A stretch of DNA of 64,000 nucleotides. Source: Acetobacter thailandicus. GTDB lineage: Bacteria; Pseudomonadota; Alphaproteobacteria; Acetobacterales; Acetobacteraceae. Position 1 is the first letter of the stretch. Every line of letters begins with the position of its first letter. A model generated the notes under the pieces. That model saw only the letters and a program-made list of their open reading frames with translations. It was not told the origin of the DNA and searched no databases. Positions 55,586-64,000 of the stretch are shown here, in pieces. Location: NCBI RefSeq assembly GCF_011516655.1, contig NZ_WOSV01000001.1, forward strand, positions 186,001-250,000, read 5' to 3'. Made by a program: the position numbers and the translations under genes.

Positions 55586-55680
55586 ATGAGCCTGTAAGTG
55601 ATGTATTTTTACTGTCTGAACGTCAGATGGAGCGAATTGAGCCGTTTTTTCCTCTGGCGTAATGCTGAGGGTGAGTGAAG
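55586..55680 (+). mobile_element. Transposase N-terminal remnant, sibling of the one at 4.5 kb
   Basis: DEPVSDVFLLSERQMERI then EPFFPLA and TAA match the first residues of the orfA at 53.6-54.0 kb. As in the copy at 4517, homology to the IS ends immediately after the PFFPL codons and continues into TAATGCTGAGGGTGAGTGAAGC. The shared breakpoint suggests a common deleted ancestor. Confidence 0.75.
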
Positions 55681-55783
55681 CATCAGGAGTGAAAAACTTT
55701 TGTCGGTTTTGTAAAATGTAAAACCCGAACTGTAAAACCATCTTTAAAAACGTGAGAAAACTGCCGTTTTTACATCAAAGGTA

Positions 55784-56089
55784 TGTCCGCGGCGGGATTC
55801 GAACCCACGGCCCCAGGATTCATACCACTTCGGTTTTCACCGCCACCTGCAGCGCAGATGTTCGTGGTCTGGACTGTCCCTTTGCCCTGGGTATGGCTAC
55901 CTTTAGGCACCGCCCATCCAGTCTCTACACCTTCCGCTCTCCATACAGAGAACGGCTTGGCTCGGGATTGGCACGGTCGTAGCAGACCGGAGCGTTCCCC
56001 GAATTTGAGCGGATACACCATGCAGTTTCCCGACATGGCGCCCAATTGCATTAGGAATCCTGTGCTCTATCCTGCTGAGCTACGCGGAC
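55784..56089 (-). tRNA. tRNA-Arg(CCU), interrupted by a group I intron
   Basis: Read on the minus strand, the 5' exon (56089-56053) gives acceptor GTCCGCG, TA, D-stem GCTC/GAGC and anticodon stem CAGGA plus loop TTCCT. The 3' exon (55820-55784) gives AA, stem TCCTG, variable GGGCC, T-arm GTGGG-TTCGAAT-CCCGC, acceptor CGCGGAC and discriminator A. Joining the exons makes a standard cloverleaf with anticodon CCU. CCA is not encoded. The 3' end faces the accessory zone at 52-55.8 kb, a usual orientation for island integration. Confidence 0.95.
55821..56052 (-). ncRNA. Group I intron (IC3-like), 232 nt, no ORF
   Basis: The intron lies in the anticodon loop immediately after base 36. Its 5' exon ends in U and its last base is G, as group I chemistry requires. 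The exon end CCU with intron AAU pairs to AUUGGG across a GCA loop, a 6-bp P1 with the U-G pair exactly at the splice site and a 3-base guide GGG. P2 (GCCATG / CATGGT), the AAATTCGGGG element, GTGCCAATCCCGAGCC, AGAGACTGGATGG and GACAGTCCAGACC follow in the order of the conserved P, Q, R and S elements; P7 is GACTG (55919-55923) with CAGTC (55872-55876). Group I introns in tRNA-Arg(CCU) are known from Agrobacterium. No homing endonuclease is encoded. Confidence 0.92.
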
Positions 56090-56157
56090 ATACTAGCCCT
56101 CTTTTATACTGCAACACTCACACAGAGCAAGTGCAGAAATTGAAGAGAAACAACACC

Positions 56158-58710
56158 TCAGAATGTAATATCCCCACGCAGATAGTAAAAGCCACCATTA
56201 ATACCAAGCTGAGATGTGCTCATATAATACTGCGGCACACCCAGGTAACGATTACCGTCAGGAACACGGCGCGGCATGACATTAAAGAGGTTGTTTCCAC
56301 CAATCGTCAAAGCCAGATGCGGCGTTGCACGATAGGTAACTTCCATATTCGTAATAAACTTTGGTGTGTTCTGAAACTGTTTGTACACAGTATTCGACAG
56401 CGAGTTTGTGTACCCTGCACCACCATAATACGTAACCTGCGACGTAACCTGCCCATAACGTATTTCATGCAGGCCGACCGTCCATTTACCGCTGGTCAGG
56501 CGTCCGCCGAAAATAATCTTACTTCTGGGATAAGCTGTGGTCATATACGCTACACTCTGCGCATTAAGCAAAGGCAGGCTATTAGCCCCCATTGTCTGAT
56601 GCGAAAGGCGGGTACGGTTAAGATTCATCGCCACATCCCAGTCAATACGACCAATGTCACCAAGACGGGTCATATACGTCGCTGTCAGGTCAAGGCCCTG
56701 CGTGCGGGTGCTTGCAACGTTTGCAAACCAGTTGGCAGAAATAGAATGCTCAGACCATGAATGATAATCTGACGGCAGGGTAAAACCATTCATCTGCAAT
56801 GCGCTGGCAGCCTGCGCCCCATACACCTGGCCGCCTGGCATGATCTGATCGCGCAGATTGATCTGATACACATCCACCGTCACATGCAGCCTGCGTACAG
56901 GCTCAAGCAAAATACCAGCGCTGATATTTGTTGAACGCTCAGGTTTCAGCTGGCTGGCACCATTAGCCAGAGCCCCAGGTGAGCTTGATGCAATCAGACC
57001 ACGTGCCGCAGTCGGAGAAACGGGCAGTGAGCTATAGTGCATCTGCGCCAGGGTAGGCGCATGAAAACCATTAGAAATTGTTGCTCTGAAGGACAGACGT
57101 GACGATACATCATAGCGCATGGCAACTTTACCCGTCTGGGTATCACCCACATCAGTGTAATGTTCATAACGCCCGGCAAGATCGACCTGCCAGTGCTTTG
57201 TAAGGTGGGTAGAAATATCAAGGTAACCAGCCACAACATCACGACTGTAATTGCCGGCATTACCCTTATTGGTGCCAGAAAGTGCATCTGACCCGCTGCC
57301 TGCTGTTGAATCAGGCGAGCCGGTGCCAATCGAATAACTCTCATAACGATAGGCCGTGCCAGCCGCTACGTTAACGGAATGTGGCCAGCCAGAGAAACGA
57401 AACTGACGCGAAATATCGAAGCTACTGCTCCACTGAGAGTCATTAAAACCCTGAACCTGATTAAACTTCGTGGGGGTGCGCCCCTCTGTTTTCTCAAGGT
57501 AGGTATTAGCTGAATTTTTCAGTCCGATATTATCGTAATCGCGCCCGTAAACGGTTGAGAGATCCCAGTTCCAGCCATAAAAAACGCCTTTAACGCCGGC
57601 TGTCAGCCCGAAGTCATTTTCATCAAGCGTTTCAAGGGGTGAATATCCCCATGGATAAATAGCCTGATACCCCGGATACCCGCTGAGCGATGAAGGCAGG
57701 CGGTAATTCTGATATGATTCAGCGTGCCTGTGCGCATAGGTCGCTGTAGCATACGCCTGTATGGTGTCCGTAATATTATAACCGGCATTTACCGCTATAC
57801 TGCCACGGGTCTGCTCTGGCTGACCAAGCACATGATTGATCTTACGACCAACACGGGCATCCGGGGCACTGCGATATGTATGATCTGTATGAAAATAATC
57901 ACCGCTCAGATGCACGAAGCCCCGCGAACCGAGCTTCATGCCGCCATCCATATAAACGCCTTGCTGAAACCCGTCACCCGCAGCCGTAATGCCGGTTATA
58001 GACTGCGCGTGAAAACCATGATCCTGTTTTTTGAGAATGATATTCACCACACCGGCTACAGCATCTGACCCATACTGTGCTGAAGCACCGTCACGCAGCA
58101 CCTCGACATGATCAATCGCCGCCATGGGAATCATATCAATGTCGACCGGGGTTGAGCCTTGCTGTGGCCCCGGATTAGCATAAATATTAGCCGTTGTGTG
58201 GCGGCGCTTACCATCAACCAGCACCAGCGTCTCATTTGGGTTTAACCCGCGCAGACTGATCGAATCTGTCAGTGCACCCGTATCAAACCCTGCTGTAGGC
58301 ACAGTCAGTGACGGAAGAAGCTGTGCCAGAGCATCACGCAAAGTCGGCTGCCCCGTCTGACTCAGCTGTTTAGCTGTTACCACATCGATGGGTGATAAAC
58401 TCTGGCGGGCTTTGCGCCCTGTTTCACGGGTGCCAGTAACAATAACACTCTCTTCGCTCGTGCTTTCTGTTTCAGCCTGATACGGCGCTGCCACTGAAGC
58501 AGATTTGACTGTTACACCCTTAACAGGCGGATGTGATGTTTTCTTTTTTACAGTGTGTGCCGCACCTGCCGCAGCATGCCTGACATTGACAGACTGCGCC
58601 TGTGCAAAACCTGCCTCAGAACAAAAAACAAGCGCCAGAGAAGCAAGACTAAAATGCACTTTCTTATTTTGTACTAATTTAGTTTTACCATAAAAATCAA
58701 TGTTTCTCAT
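56158..58710 (-). CDS. TonB-dependent outer membrane receptor
   Basis: An 850-residue receptor. A signal peptide (to about FAQAQ, residue 40) is followed by a basic linker, a TonB-box-like ESVIVTG, the plug domain (PTLRDALAQLLPSLTVPTAGF, LRGLNPNETLVLVDGKRRH, VEVLRDGASAQYGSDAVAGVVNIILKK) and a 22-strand barrel ending in F. The plug with LVDGKRRHTTA resembles receptors of the iron/vitamin/sugar class found in Sphingomonas and acetic acid bacteria. The substrate is unknown. The frame is open 49 codons upstream; the ATG at 58710 gives a normal signal peptide. Confidence 0.92.
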   Translation of the reverse strand: MRNIDFYGKTKLVQNKKVHFSLASLALVFCSEAGFAQAQSVNVRHAAAGAAHTVKKKTSHPPVKGVTVKSASVAAPYQAETESTSEESVIVTGTRETGRKARQSLSPIDVVTAKQLSQTGQPTLRDALAQLLPSLTVPTAGFDTGALTDSISLRGLNPNETLVLVDGKRRHTTANIYANPGPQQGSTPVDIDMIPMAAIDHVEVLRDGASAQYGSDAVAGVVNIILKKQDHGFHAQSITGITAAGDGFQQGVYMDGGMKLGSRGFVHLSGDYFHTDHTYRSAPDARVGRKINHVLGQPEQTRGSIAVNAGYNITDTIQAYATATYAHRHAESYQNYRLPSSLSGYPGYQAIYPWGYSPLETLDENDFGLTAGVKGVFYGWNWDLSTVYGRDYDNIGLKNSANTYLEKTEGRTPTKFNQVQGFNDSQWSSSFDISRQFRFSGWPHSVNVAAGTAYRYESYSIGTGSPDSTAGSGSDALSGTNKGNAGNYSRDVVAGYLDISTHLTKHWQVDLAGRYEHYTDVGDTQTGKVAMRYDVSSRLSFRATISNGFHAPTLAQMHYSSLPVSPTAARGLIASSSPGALANGASQLKPERSTNISAGILLEPVRRLHVTVDVYQINLRDQIMPGGQVYGAQAASALQMNGFTLPSDYHSWSEHSISANWFANVASTRTQGLDLTATYMTRLGDIGRIDWDVAMNLNRTRLSHQTMGANSLPLLNAQSVAYMTTAYPRSKIIFGGRLTSGKWTVGLHEIRYGQVTSQVTYYGGAGYTNSLSNTVYKQFQNTPKFITNMEVTYRATPHLALTIGGNNLFNVMPRRVPDGNRYLGVPQYYMSTSQLGINGGFYYLRGDITF

Positions 58711-58888
58711 ATGAACGCCCAATAAAAACAGCCAACACATGTGAAATAATGACAGATATCGTTCAAAAAAGAACGCATGGTTTTTGTACAACATGCATGT
58801 TTCGTCACACTGTTGTACGAATAACGCAATCGTACAATCGTTACGATACCAATACAATCTATTTTTTAGCTAAAAAAGACCCGTGTTC

Positions 58889-59905
58889 TCAGCGACGTCT
58901 GGCGGCCTGAGCCGCCCTCGCGGCCAGTGTAGCGACATAACGCTTACACAGCAGCTGGTCAGGTGCTCCGGTCTGCTTACAGGCAAGTTCAAGAGCCTGC
59001 GTCTCTCTCAAAGCCTCAGCCAGAGCTGGCAATGACCAGACATCAAGCGAACGGTTGAAGTCAGCAGTACGTTTAAAAAATACCGGCGGGCGCAGCAGCT
59101 TTAATGCATCAGCCCGGTTTGCACCCTCTCTGATTGCCGCCTGTACACGCTGCAGACGATGTAGATGACTTAAAAAAGCCCTTGCCAGAGAAACACAGTT
59201 TGTCCCCTCAGCCAGAGCCCGCTCTGTCGCAAGGTCGGCTTCTGCACGCCGTCCTGTTGTCGCAGCAAAAGCAGCATCCTCAGCCGATACGCTGGCTGCA
59301 TCACCAATACAGGCCTGAATATCATGCAGGGTAAGCTTACCTGTATCAGCTGCATAAAGCGCGAGTTTTTCAACTTCGCTGCGTGCCGCTACACGGTCAG
59401 CACTCAACTGCCCTGTCAGCCAGTGCAGGGCATCACGGTCAATGTTGATTTTATGCTGCGCCAGAATACGCGTAATAGTTGCCTCAAGCGAACGCCCCTC
59501 CTCAGGGTAACAGCCAAGGCTCGCACAGTCAGGGTGCTTTTCAATAAGAGCTCTGAGACGCGAACGTGAAGGCAGGCCTGGTGCCTCCAGAACAACCAGC
59601 GTGTCAGTTTTCATCTCAAGCAGGGCCGTCACAGCCTTCAGTAACGTGTCACCGGCTTCACGCACGCGAACAACCCGCCGTCCCCCCATAAGAGAGAGCG
59701 CAGCAGCCTCTTCCTCCAGCCTGTCATGCACAGATTTATCAAGCACAGCAACCAGAAACGGATCATCAACACTACCGGCAACCTGGCGTGTGGCATTCTG
59801 CGCATGTTCATAAATCATACCGGTATCTTCACCGTGCAGCAAAATCACACGCCATGCGCCTGGATTTTGCGTAACACGGGAGAGAGAACGTGCATCAATC
59901 TTCAA
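58889..59905 (-). CDS. holA: DNA polymerase III delta subunit
   Basis: Clamp-loader subunit, 338 residues. VILLHGEDTGMIYEHAQNATRQVAG opens the AAA-like domain; the middle contains LLEMKTDTLVVLEAPGLPSRSRLRALIEK and the C-terminal helical domain ends with LLCKRYVATLAARAAQAARRR. The start is a TTG with GGAAAG upstream. It is the third gene of leuS-lptE-holA, an order typical of alphaproteobacteria. Confidence 0.92.
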   Translation of the reverse strand: MKIDARSLSRVTQNPGAWRVILLHGEDTGMIYEHAQNATRQVAGSVDDPFLVAVLDKSVHDRLEEEAAALSLMGGRRVVRVREAGDTLLKAVTALLEMKTDTLVVLEAPGLPSRSRLRALIEKHPDCASLGCYPEEGRSLEATITRILAQHKINIDRDALHWLTGQLSADRVAARSEVEKLALYAADTGKLTLHDIQACIGDAASVSAEDAAFAATTGRRAEADLATERALAEGTNCVSLARAFLSHLHRLQRVQAAIREGANRADALKLLRPPVFFKRTADFNRSLDVWSLPALAEALRETQALELACKQTGAPDQLLCKRYVATLAARAAQAARRR

Positions 59906-59948
59906 ACTGAACGTCTTTCCGGTACAATAACACTCTCAGATATCATAG

Positions 59949-60638
59949 TTACTGGCTGTTGCCATTGGTTGGTGAACGCCCTGTTGCCATGTTCGGGATA
60001 GCATCAGCACCTGCCTCCTCCTGCGGGTCGCCCTGATCCGAATTATTAGGCATTGTATTGACCAGAGGATAATAGGTTTTTGGTCCCTGCTGAGAAGCAC
60101 CCTGAGCAGGCTTTGTCTGCGTACGAAACCATATTGCAACCTGCTGGGTAATCTGATCACCCAGAGCCTGCGCTACGCGTCCCAGGGCTGTTTCATTATT
60201 CATGGTCTGAGCAAAATACTGCTCATAAACAGTGGTATAACCATCGAGTGATGTCGCATCACCCTGAGCCAGCAAAACCGGATGCTCAGCAACCGTCATA
60301 AGCTGCCAGTGCGCATGCGCGTTGATACGCGTGCGCCCTGAGGTATTATCCGCATGGATATCAATCGCCTCCTCTCCGAAATATGGCGAAACATACAGCG
60401 TATAACCATCAGGGGCCTCAGGGCCGGCTCCTGCCATATTCTGCTGCAGGGCCAGACGAAGCTGCTGACCCGTACGCTCAGGAATATTCGCAACGTAAAC
60501 ACGCTTCAGCTCAGCGCTGACATCTGCCGCCCCTTTCTGGCTTTGCTCCCCATACAACGGCTGAAAACCACACCCGTTAAGGGAAAAAGTCATGCCGGAC
60601 AGAGCCAGCGCGGAGCAAAAGAGACGGAGATTACGCAT
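59949..60638 (-). CDS. lptE: LptE-like LPS-assembly lipoprotein
   Basis: A 229-residue outer membrane lipoprotein that would act with LptD to insert lipopolysaccharide. The lipobox LNGC (Cys23) is followed by GFQPLYG, the LptE/RlpB start. The middle is a two-layer alpha/beta domain; a glutamine/proline-rich tail of about 50 residues extends past the usual length. The start overlaps the leuS stop by one base (TAATG). Confidence 0.88.
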   Translation of the reverse strand: MRNLRLFCSALALSGMTFSLNGCGFQPLYGEQSQKGAADVSAELKRVYVANIPERTGQQLRLALQQNMAGAGPEAPDGYTLYVSPYFGEEAIDIHADNTSGRTRINAHAHWQLMTVAEHPVLLAQGDATSLDGYTTVYEQYFAQTMNNETALGRVAQALGDQITQQVAIWFRTQTKPAQGASQQGPKTYYPLVNTMPNNSDQGDPQEEAGADAIPNMATGRSPTNGNSQ

Positions 60639-63277
60639 TAGCCTGCCGTTACAAAATTGACGATACGATTAGGAACATGCACCCGCTTAACAATACGCTT
60701 GCCCTCAAGCAGACGAGCCACATTAGGCTCTGCTTCAGCACGGGCAATCACATCATCTTTATTTTCATCAGGAGCAGCCTCAATCGTGCCACGCAGTTTG
60801 CCCATAATCTGCACGGCAATAGTCACCTGCTTTGCTGTCAGCAGCTCCGGGTCGGCTTCCGGCCAGGGCTGAGTTGCCACAACCGGACTGCCAGGCTCAA
60901 GCTGAGCAAACATTTCTTCTGCAAGATGCGGCATCATAGGTGCAGACAGGAAACACAGCACACGAGCAGCTTCGCGACGGGCATAGACCATACCAGGCAT
61001 ATCAGCGGCTTTTTCAGCATCAGCCAGAGCTGACGTCAGCTCATGAATACGCGCCACAGCGACGTTAATCACGAATCCTTCAAGCGCTTCTGTTACCGCC
61101 GCAACCGTACGGTGTGTCACACGGCGCAGATCATCAGCCTGTGCAGCAATTTCAGCCGGAATATCAGCCTGTACCGGAACAGTCTGCGCCACTGTGCTGA
61201 CAATGCGGAAAAGACGCTGAGCAAAGCGTGCAGCCCCGGCCACACCGGCTTCAGTCCATTCCATATCCCGCTCAGGCGGGCTGTCAGACAGCACAAACCA
61301 GCGTGCCGTATCTGCCCCAAAGCGCTCAATAATGGCTGAAGGAGCCACGGTATTACGCTTTGATTTTGACATCTTCTCAACACGGCCAACCGTTACAGGC
61401 TCACCGGTCTCGCGTTTCACTGCACCCTGCCCTGTGATCTCAACCTCTTCAGGATAGAGCCAGTGACCTGAAGCATCCTTATAACTTGCATGACTGACCA
61501 TGCCCTGAGTGAACAGCCCTGCAAAAGGTTCGCTCAGATTCAGATGCCCTGTTTCTTTCATGGCACGCGTAAAGAAGCGGGCATAAAGCAGATGCAGAAT
61601 AGCATGCTCAATGCCACCAATATACTGATCAACTGCCAGCCAGCCATCTGCTGCACTGCGCACAGTCGGGGCCTCAGCATGAGGGGCTGTAAAGCGGGCA
61701 AAATACCACGAACTGTCTACAAATGTATCGAACGTATCCGTCTCGCGCGTGGCAGGGCTACCGCAGTGCGGGCAGTCAACATGCTTCCATGTCGGGTGAT
61801 GATCCAGCGGGTTGCCAGGCTTATCAAAGGAGACATCCTCAGGCAGTCTGACCGGCAGCTGAGCATCTGGCACAGGTACAGCACCACAGCTTTCACAATG
61901 AATAACAGGTATAGGGCAGCCCCAGTAACGCTGACGGGAGATACCCCAGTCGCGCAGGCGCCAGTTCACCACACCTTTACCAACGCCCATACCTTCAAGG
62001 CGGGCTATCGCTTCACGGCGGGCATCCTGTGTGCTCAGCCCGTCAAGAAAGCCTGAATTAATCATTGTGCCATCGCCGGTAAAGGCATGAGCCGCAATAC
62101 TAAAATCAGCCTGGTCTTTACCTGCTGGCAGCACAACGGGCACAACAGGCAGGTTATATTTATGAGCAAAGTCAAGGTCGCGCTGATCGCCTGACGGACA
62201 GCCAAACAACGCACCGGTGCCATAATCGGTCAGTACAAAGTTGGCGATCCAGACCGGAAAATCTTTATCCAGAAACGGGTGTTTAACCCGCAGACCCGTA
62301 TCAATACCGCGTTTTTCAGCTGTTTCAACAGCTTCTGCTGATGTCCCAAGGCTATGACATTCGGCAATAAAGGCCGCAGCATCCGTATTACTCTGTGCCA
62401 CCCATGTGGCCAGCGGATGATCGGGCGCAATCGCAAGGAAAGACATCCCAAACAATGTGTCAGGCCGGGTTGTGAATACCTCAACTGCATTCAGGTTGGT
62501 GTCGAGACCGGCAGGAGGCGCATGCAAAGCAAACGTCACACGCGCGCCCTCCGAACGACCAATCCAGCGCTCCTGCATAGTGCGCACACGCTCAGGCCAG
62601 CGATCAAGAGTTTGCAGCTCGCTAAGCAGGTCATCGGCAAAATCAGTAATTTTAAGGAACCACTGTGACAGCTGTTTTTTCTCAACAGGAGCACCTGAAC
62701 GCCAGCCCTTGCCATCAACCACCTGCTCATTTGCCAGAACAGTCTGATCAATCGGGTCCCAGTTCACCCAGCTTTCGCGACGGTCAACCAGGCCAGCTTT
62801 CATAAAATCAAGAAACAGCTTCTGCTGCTTCCCGTAATATTCAGGCAGGCAGGTCGCAATTTCCCGGTCCCAGTTCAGCGAAAAGCCAAGACGCTGAAGA
62901 GTCGTGCGCATAGTCGCAATATTTTTCAGCGTCCATTCCTGCGGGTGTACACCGCGCTCACGCGCTGCATTTTCAGCCGGCAGACCAAAAGCATCCCAGC
63001 CCATAGGGTGCAAAACAGCATATCCTCTGGCGCGTTTATAGCGTGCCACCACATCGCCAAGAGCGTAATTGCGCACATGCCCCATATGGAGCTGCCCTGA
63101 CGGATAAGGAAACATCTCCAGAACATAATATTTAGGTTTATCGGCCGGAGGGGTATCCGGCACGCTGAAAACATCACCGCTGTTCCAGACCTGTTGCCAG
63201 TGTGGTTCAACCGTTTCAAAATTATAGGAGATGGCAGAAGAAGCCTGAAGGTCAGATTTGCTGGCGGACTGTGTCAT
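60638..63277 (-). CDS. leuS: Leucine-tRNA ligase
   Basis: Class I synthetase, 879 residues, with editing domain. The HIGH motif appears as HMGH in [24 protein letters not shown] in [15 protein letters not shown], and the editing threonine-rich [19 protein letters not shown] is present. [10 protein letters not shown] and [11 protein letters not shown] form the zinc-binding knuckle of this family. It lies just after the DUF3576 gene and is coupled to lptE. Confidence 0.97.
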   Translation of the reverse strand: MTQSASKSDLQASSAISYNFETVEPHWQQVWNSGDVFSVPDTPPADKPKYYVLEMFPYPSGQLHMGHVRNYALGDVVARYKRARGYAVLHPMGWDAFGLPAENAARERGVHPQEWTLKNIATMRTTLQRLGFSLNWDREIATCLPEYYGKQQKLFLDFMKAGLVDRRESWVNWDPIDQTVLANEQVVDGKGWRSGAPVEKKQLSQWFLKITDFADDLLSELQTLDRWPERVRTMQERWIGRSEGARVTFALHAPPAGLDTNLNAVEVFTTRPDTLFGMSFLAIAPDHPLATWVAQSNTDAAAFIAECHSLGTSAEAVETAEKRGIDTGLRVKHPFLDKDFPVWIANFVLTDYGTGALFGCPSGDQRDLDFAHKYNLPVVPVVLPAGKDQADFSIAAHAFTGDGTMINSGFLDGLSTQDARREAIARLEGMGVGKGVVNWRLRDWGISRQRYWGCPIPVIHCESCGAVPVPDAQLPVRLPEDVSFDKPGNPLDHHPTWKHVDCPHCGSPATRETDTFDTFVDSSWYFARFTAPHAEAPTVRSAADGWLAVDQYIGGIEHAILHLLYARFFTRAMKETGHLNLSEPFAGLFTQGMVSHASYKDASGHWLYPEEVEITGQGAVKRETGEPVTVGRVEKMSKSKRNTVAPSAIIERFGADTARWFVLSDSPPERDMEWTEAGVAGAARFAQRLFRIVSTVAQTVPVQADIPAEIAAQADDLRRVTHRTVAAVTEALEGFVINVAVARIHELTSALADAEKAADMPGMVYARREAARVLCFLSAPMMPHLAEEMFAQLEPGSPVVATQPWPEADPELLTAKQVTIAVQIMGKLRGTIEAAPDENKDDVIARAEAEPNVARLLEGKRIVKRVHVPNRIVNFVTAG

Positions 63278-63325
63278 GGAACTCGTACAGATTATCAGAG
63301 AAAGAAAAGAGAACGACCTGAGCCG

Positions 63326-63871
63326 TTAGTTATCGTTATTACCGTTATTTGCGCGCAGTTTACGGGCACGCGCGAGAATACGCGCAGCAATATCTGACGC
63401 TGTATTGCCGGCAGCAGGTGTATCAACCCACTGACCATCCTGCTTAATCTGTCGGAAAACTGACAAACGCAGCGCATCAGAGCGAAGGCGGCGATCAAGA
63501 ATAAACGCCGTAATTTTAAAACGCTCATCCTGAGTTGCAGGCGGCGTGTACCAGTCTGTCAGAATAAGACCACCCTGTGCATCGGCCGTAGCAATAGGCA
63601 TGAAAGAGAGCGTATCAAGTGAGGCGCGCCACAGATACGCATTCACACCGCCTGCCCTGAGCGTATCTTCCCCCCCCGATGCACCACGGTCTTCCATCGC
63701 TAGGTGACTGCGTGGTGACGCAAGGTCACTGGCATTTTTAGGTGAATCTGAGCAGGCCGGCAATGTAGCCAGAGCCAGAAAAGAGGATGCGAGCACCCAT
63801 GATGAGGCTCTGCGCGGGCTCAGAAAAGCACGACCTGAAACAAGTGAACTGGGCATGAGACGACGGGGCAT
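63326..63871 (-). CDS. DUF3576 lipoprotein
   Basis: A 181-residue protein with a long signal peptide ending in the lipobox LPAC, then GGVNAYLWRASLDTLSFMPIATADAQGGLILTDWY and a final basic helix, the DUF3576 pattern. In alphaproteobacteria it is usually just upstream of leuS, as here (about 50 bp). The start is the ATG at 63871; AAGGAG lies about 14 bases upstream, so the exact start is uncertain. Function unknown. Confidence 0.9.
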   Translation of the reverse strand: MPRRLMPSSLVSGRAFLSPRRASSWVLASSFLALATLPACSDSPKNASDLASPRSHLAMEDRGASGGEDTLRAGGVNAYLWRASLDTLSFMPIATADAQGGLILTDWYTPPATQDERFKITAFILDRRLRSDALRLSVFRQIKQDGQWVDTPAAGNTASDIAARILARARKLRANNGNNDN

Positions 63872-64000
63872 TGTGTTAATACGGCTCCTTCGGCGCGAGG
63901 CGTCGATAGTTCAGGGCCTGCCCTGTAAAATGAAGCAGGCACCGGTTTATGATCACAAGCATAGGCTCATAATGCCTTTCTTACCGTGTCGGAGCAGTCC

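Larger units (their letters stand above)
55288..55783. other. 496-bp IS graveyard between the hypothetical gene and tRNA-Arg
   Basis: No gene is present. It holds two transposase fragments of different origin (listed separately) followed by about 90 bp of unassigned sequence with runs such as TGTAAAA repeated three times near 55712-55742. Confidence 0.65.

Noticed and set aside
55783-56760. 325-codon open frame on the plus strand
   Set aside because: It is antisense to the tRNA-Arg gene, its intron and the end of the TonB-receptor gene, all of which are far better supported.
1-64000. CRISPR arrays, rRNA operons or prophage
   Set aside because: No regularly spaced repeats, rRNA sequence, integrase or structural phage genes were seen.

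Overview
The window looks like chromosome from an acetic acid bacterium (Alphaproteobacteria, Acetobacteraceae); the genus cannot be fixed from sequence alone. Reasons: moderate GC with very AT-rich intergenic patches; the alphaproteobacterial block DUF3576 - leuS - lptE - holA; a Hint-domain surface protein of the kind common in this family; OprB and polyol-transport functions; a short-form argC; HisZ; and two-subunit glyQ/glyS. No phage, plasmid or CRISPR module is visible.

Layout. 0-4.7 kb is accessory: the end of a metallo-beta-lactamase-fold gene, a glyoxalase-like protein, a divergent AraC/MFS pair, an orphan PD-(D/E)xK-like protein and two decayed insertion-sequence scraps. It ends at the 3' half of a tRNA-Val(GAC), which looks like the distal attachment scar of an island. 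5.6-24 kb is mostly core: argC-SDR, mazG, an MFS exporter, htpG, a glycosyltransferase, a LysR regulator divergent from a three-gene tripartite efflux operon (DHA2 MFS, membrane fusion protein, NodT-type outer membrane factor) followed by a pirin-like protein, a histidine acid phosphatase with a CorC/HlyC-type protein, a glycine-zipper lipoprotein, and mobA-fdhD. 24-29 kb is a phosphate-starvation block on the minus strand (phoB, phoR, pstS, OprP-like porin) with two recognisable Pho boxes. 29-39 kb holds the Hint protein, purA, hisZ, a HerA/DUF87-type ATPase, a BaiN-like flavoprotein and trpBA. 39-50 kb holds rho, a TusA-like protein, fur-olsB, lnt, an XRE regulator, a DUF2076 protein, glyQS and an OprB-like porin, followed by a polyol-type MFS permease.

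52-55.8 kb is a second accessory zone, AT-rich and broken: an intact 854-bp IS5-family element inserted near the end of a frameshifted hypothetical gene, a small membrane protein, a MITE-like element with 19-bp perfect terminal inverted repeats, and several transposase fragments. It lies directly at the 3' end of a tRNA-Arg(CCU) gene. That tRNA gene (55784-56089, minus strand) is interrupted in the anticodon loop by a 232-nt ORF-less group I intron, the most striking element of the window. Beyond it lie a TonB-dependent receptor and the holA-lptE-leuS-DUF3576 block.

Functionally the core portion is housekeeping (aminoacylation, purine/His/Trp/Arg synthesis, transcription termination, envelope biogenesis) plus nutrient acquisition (phosphate, polyols, sugars, TonB substrates) and export. 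The two accessory zones sit at tRNA genes and carry mobile-element debris.
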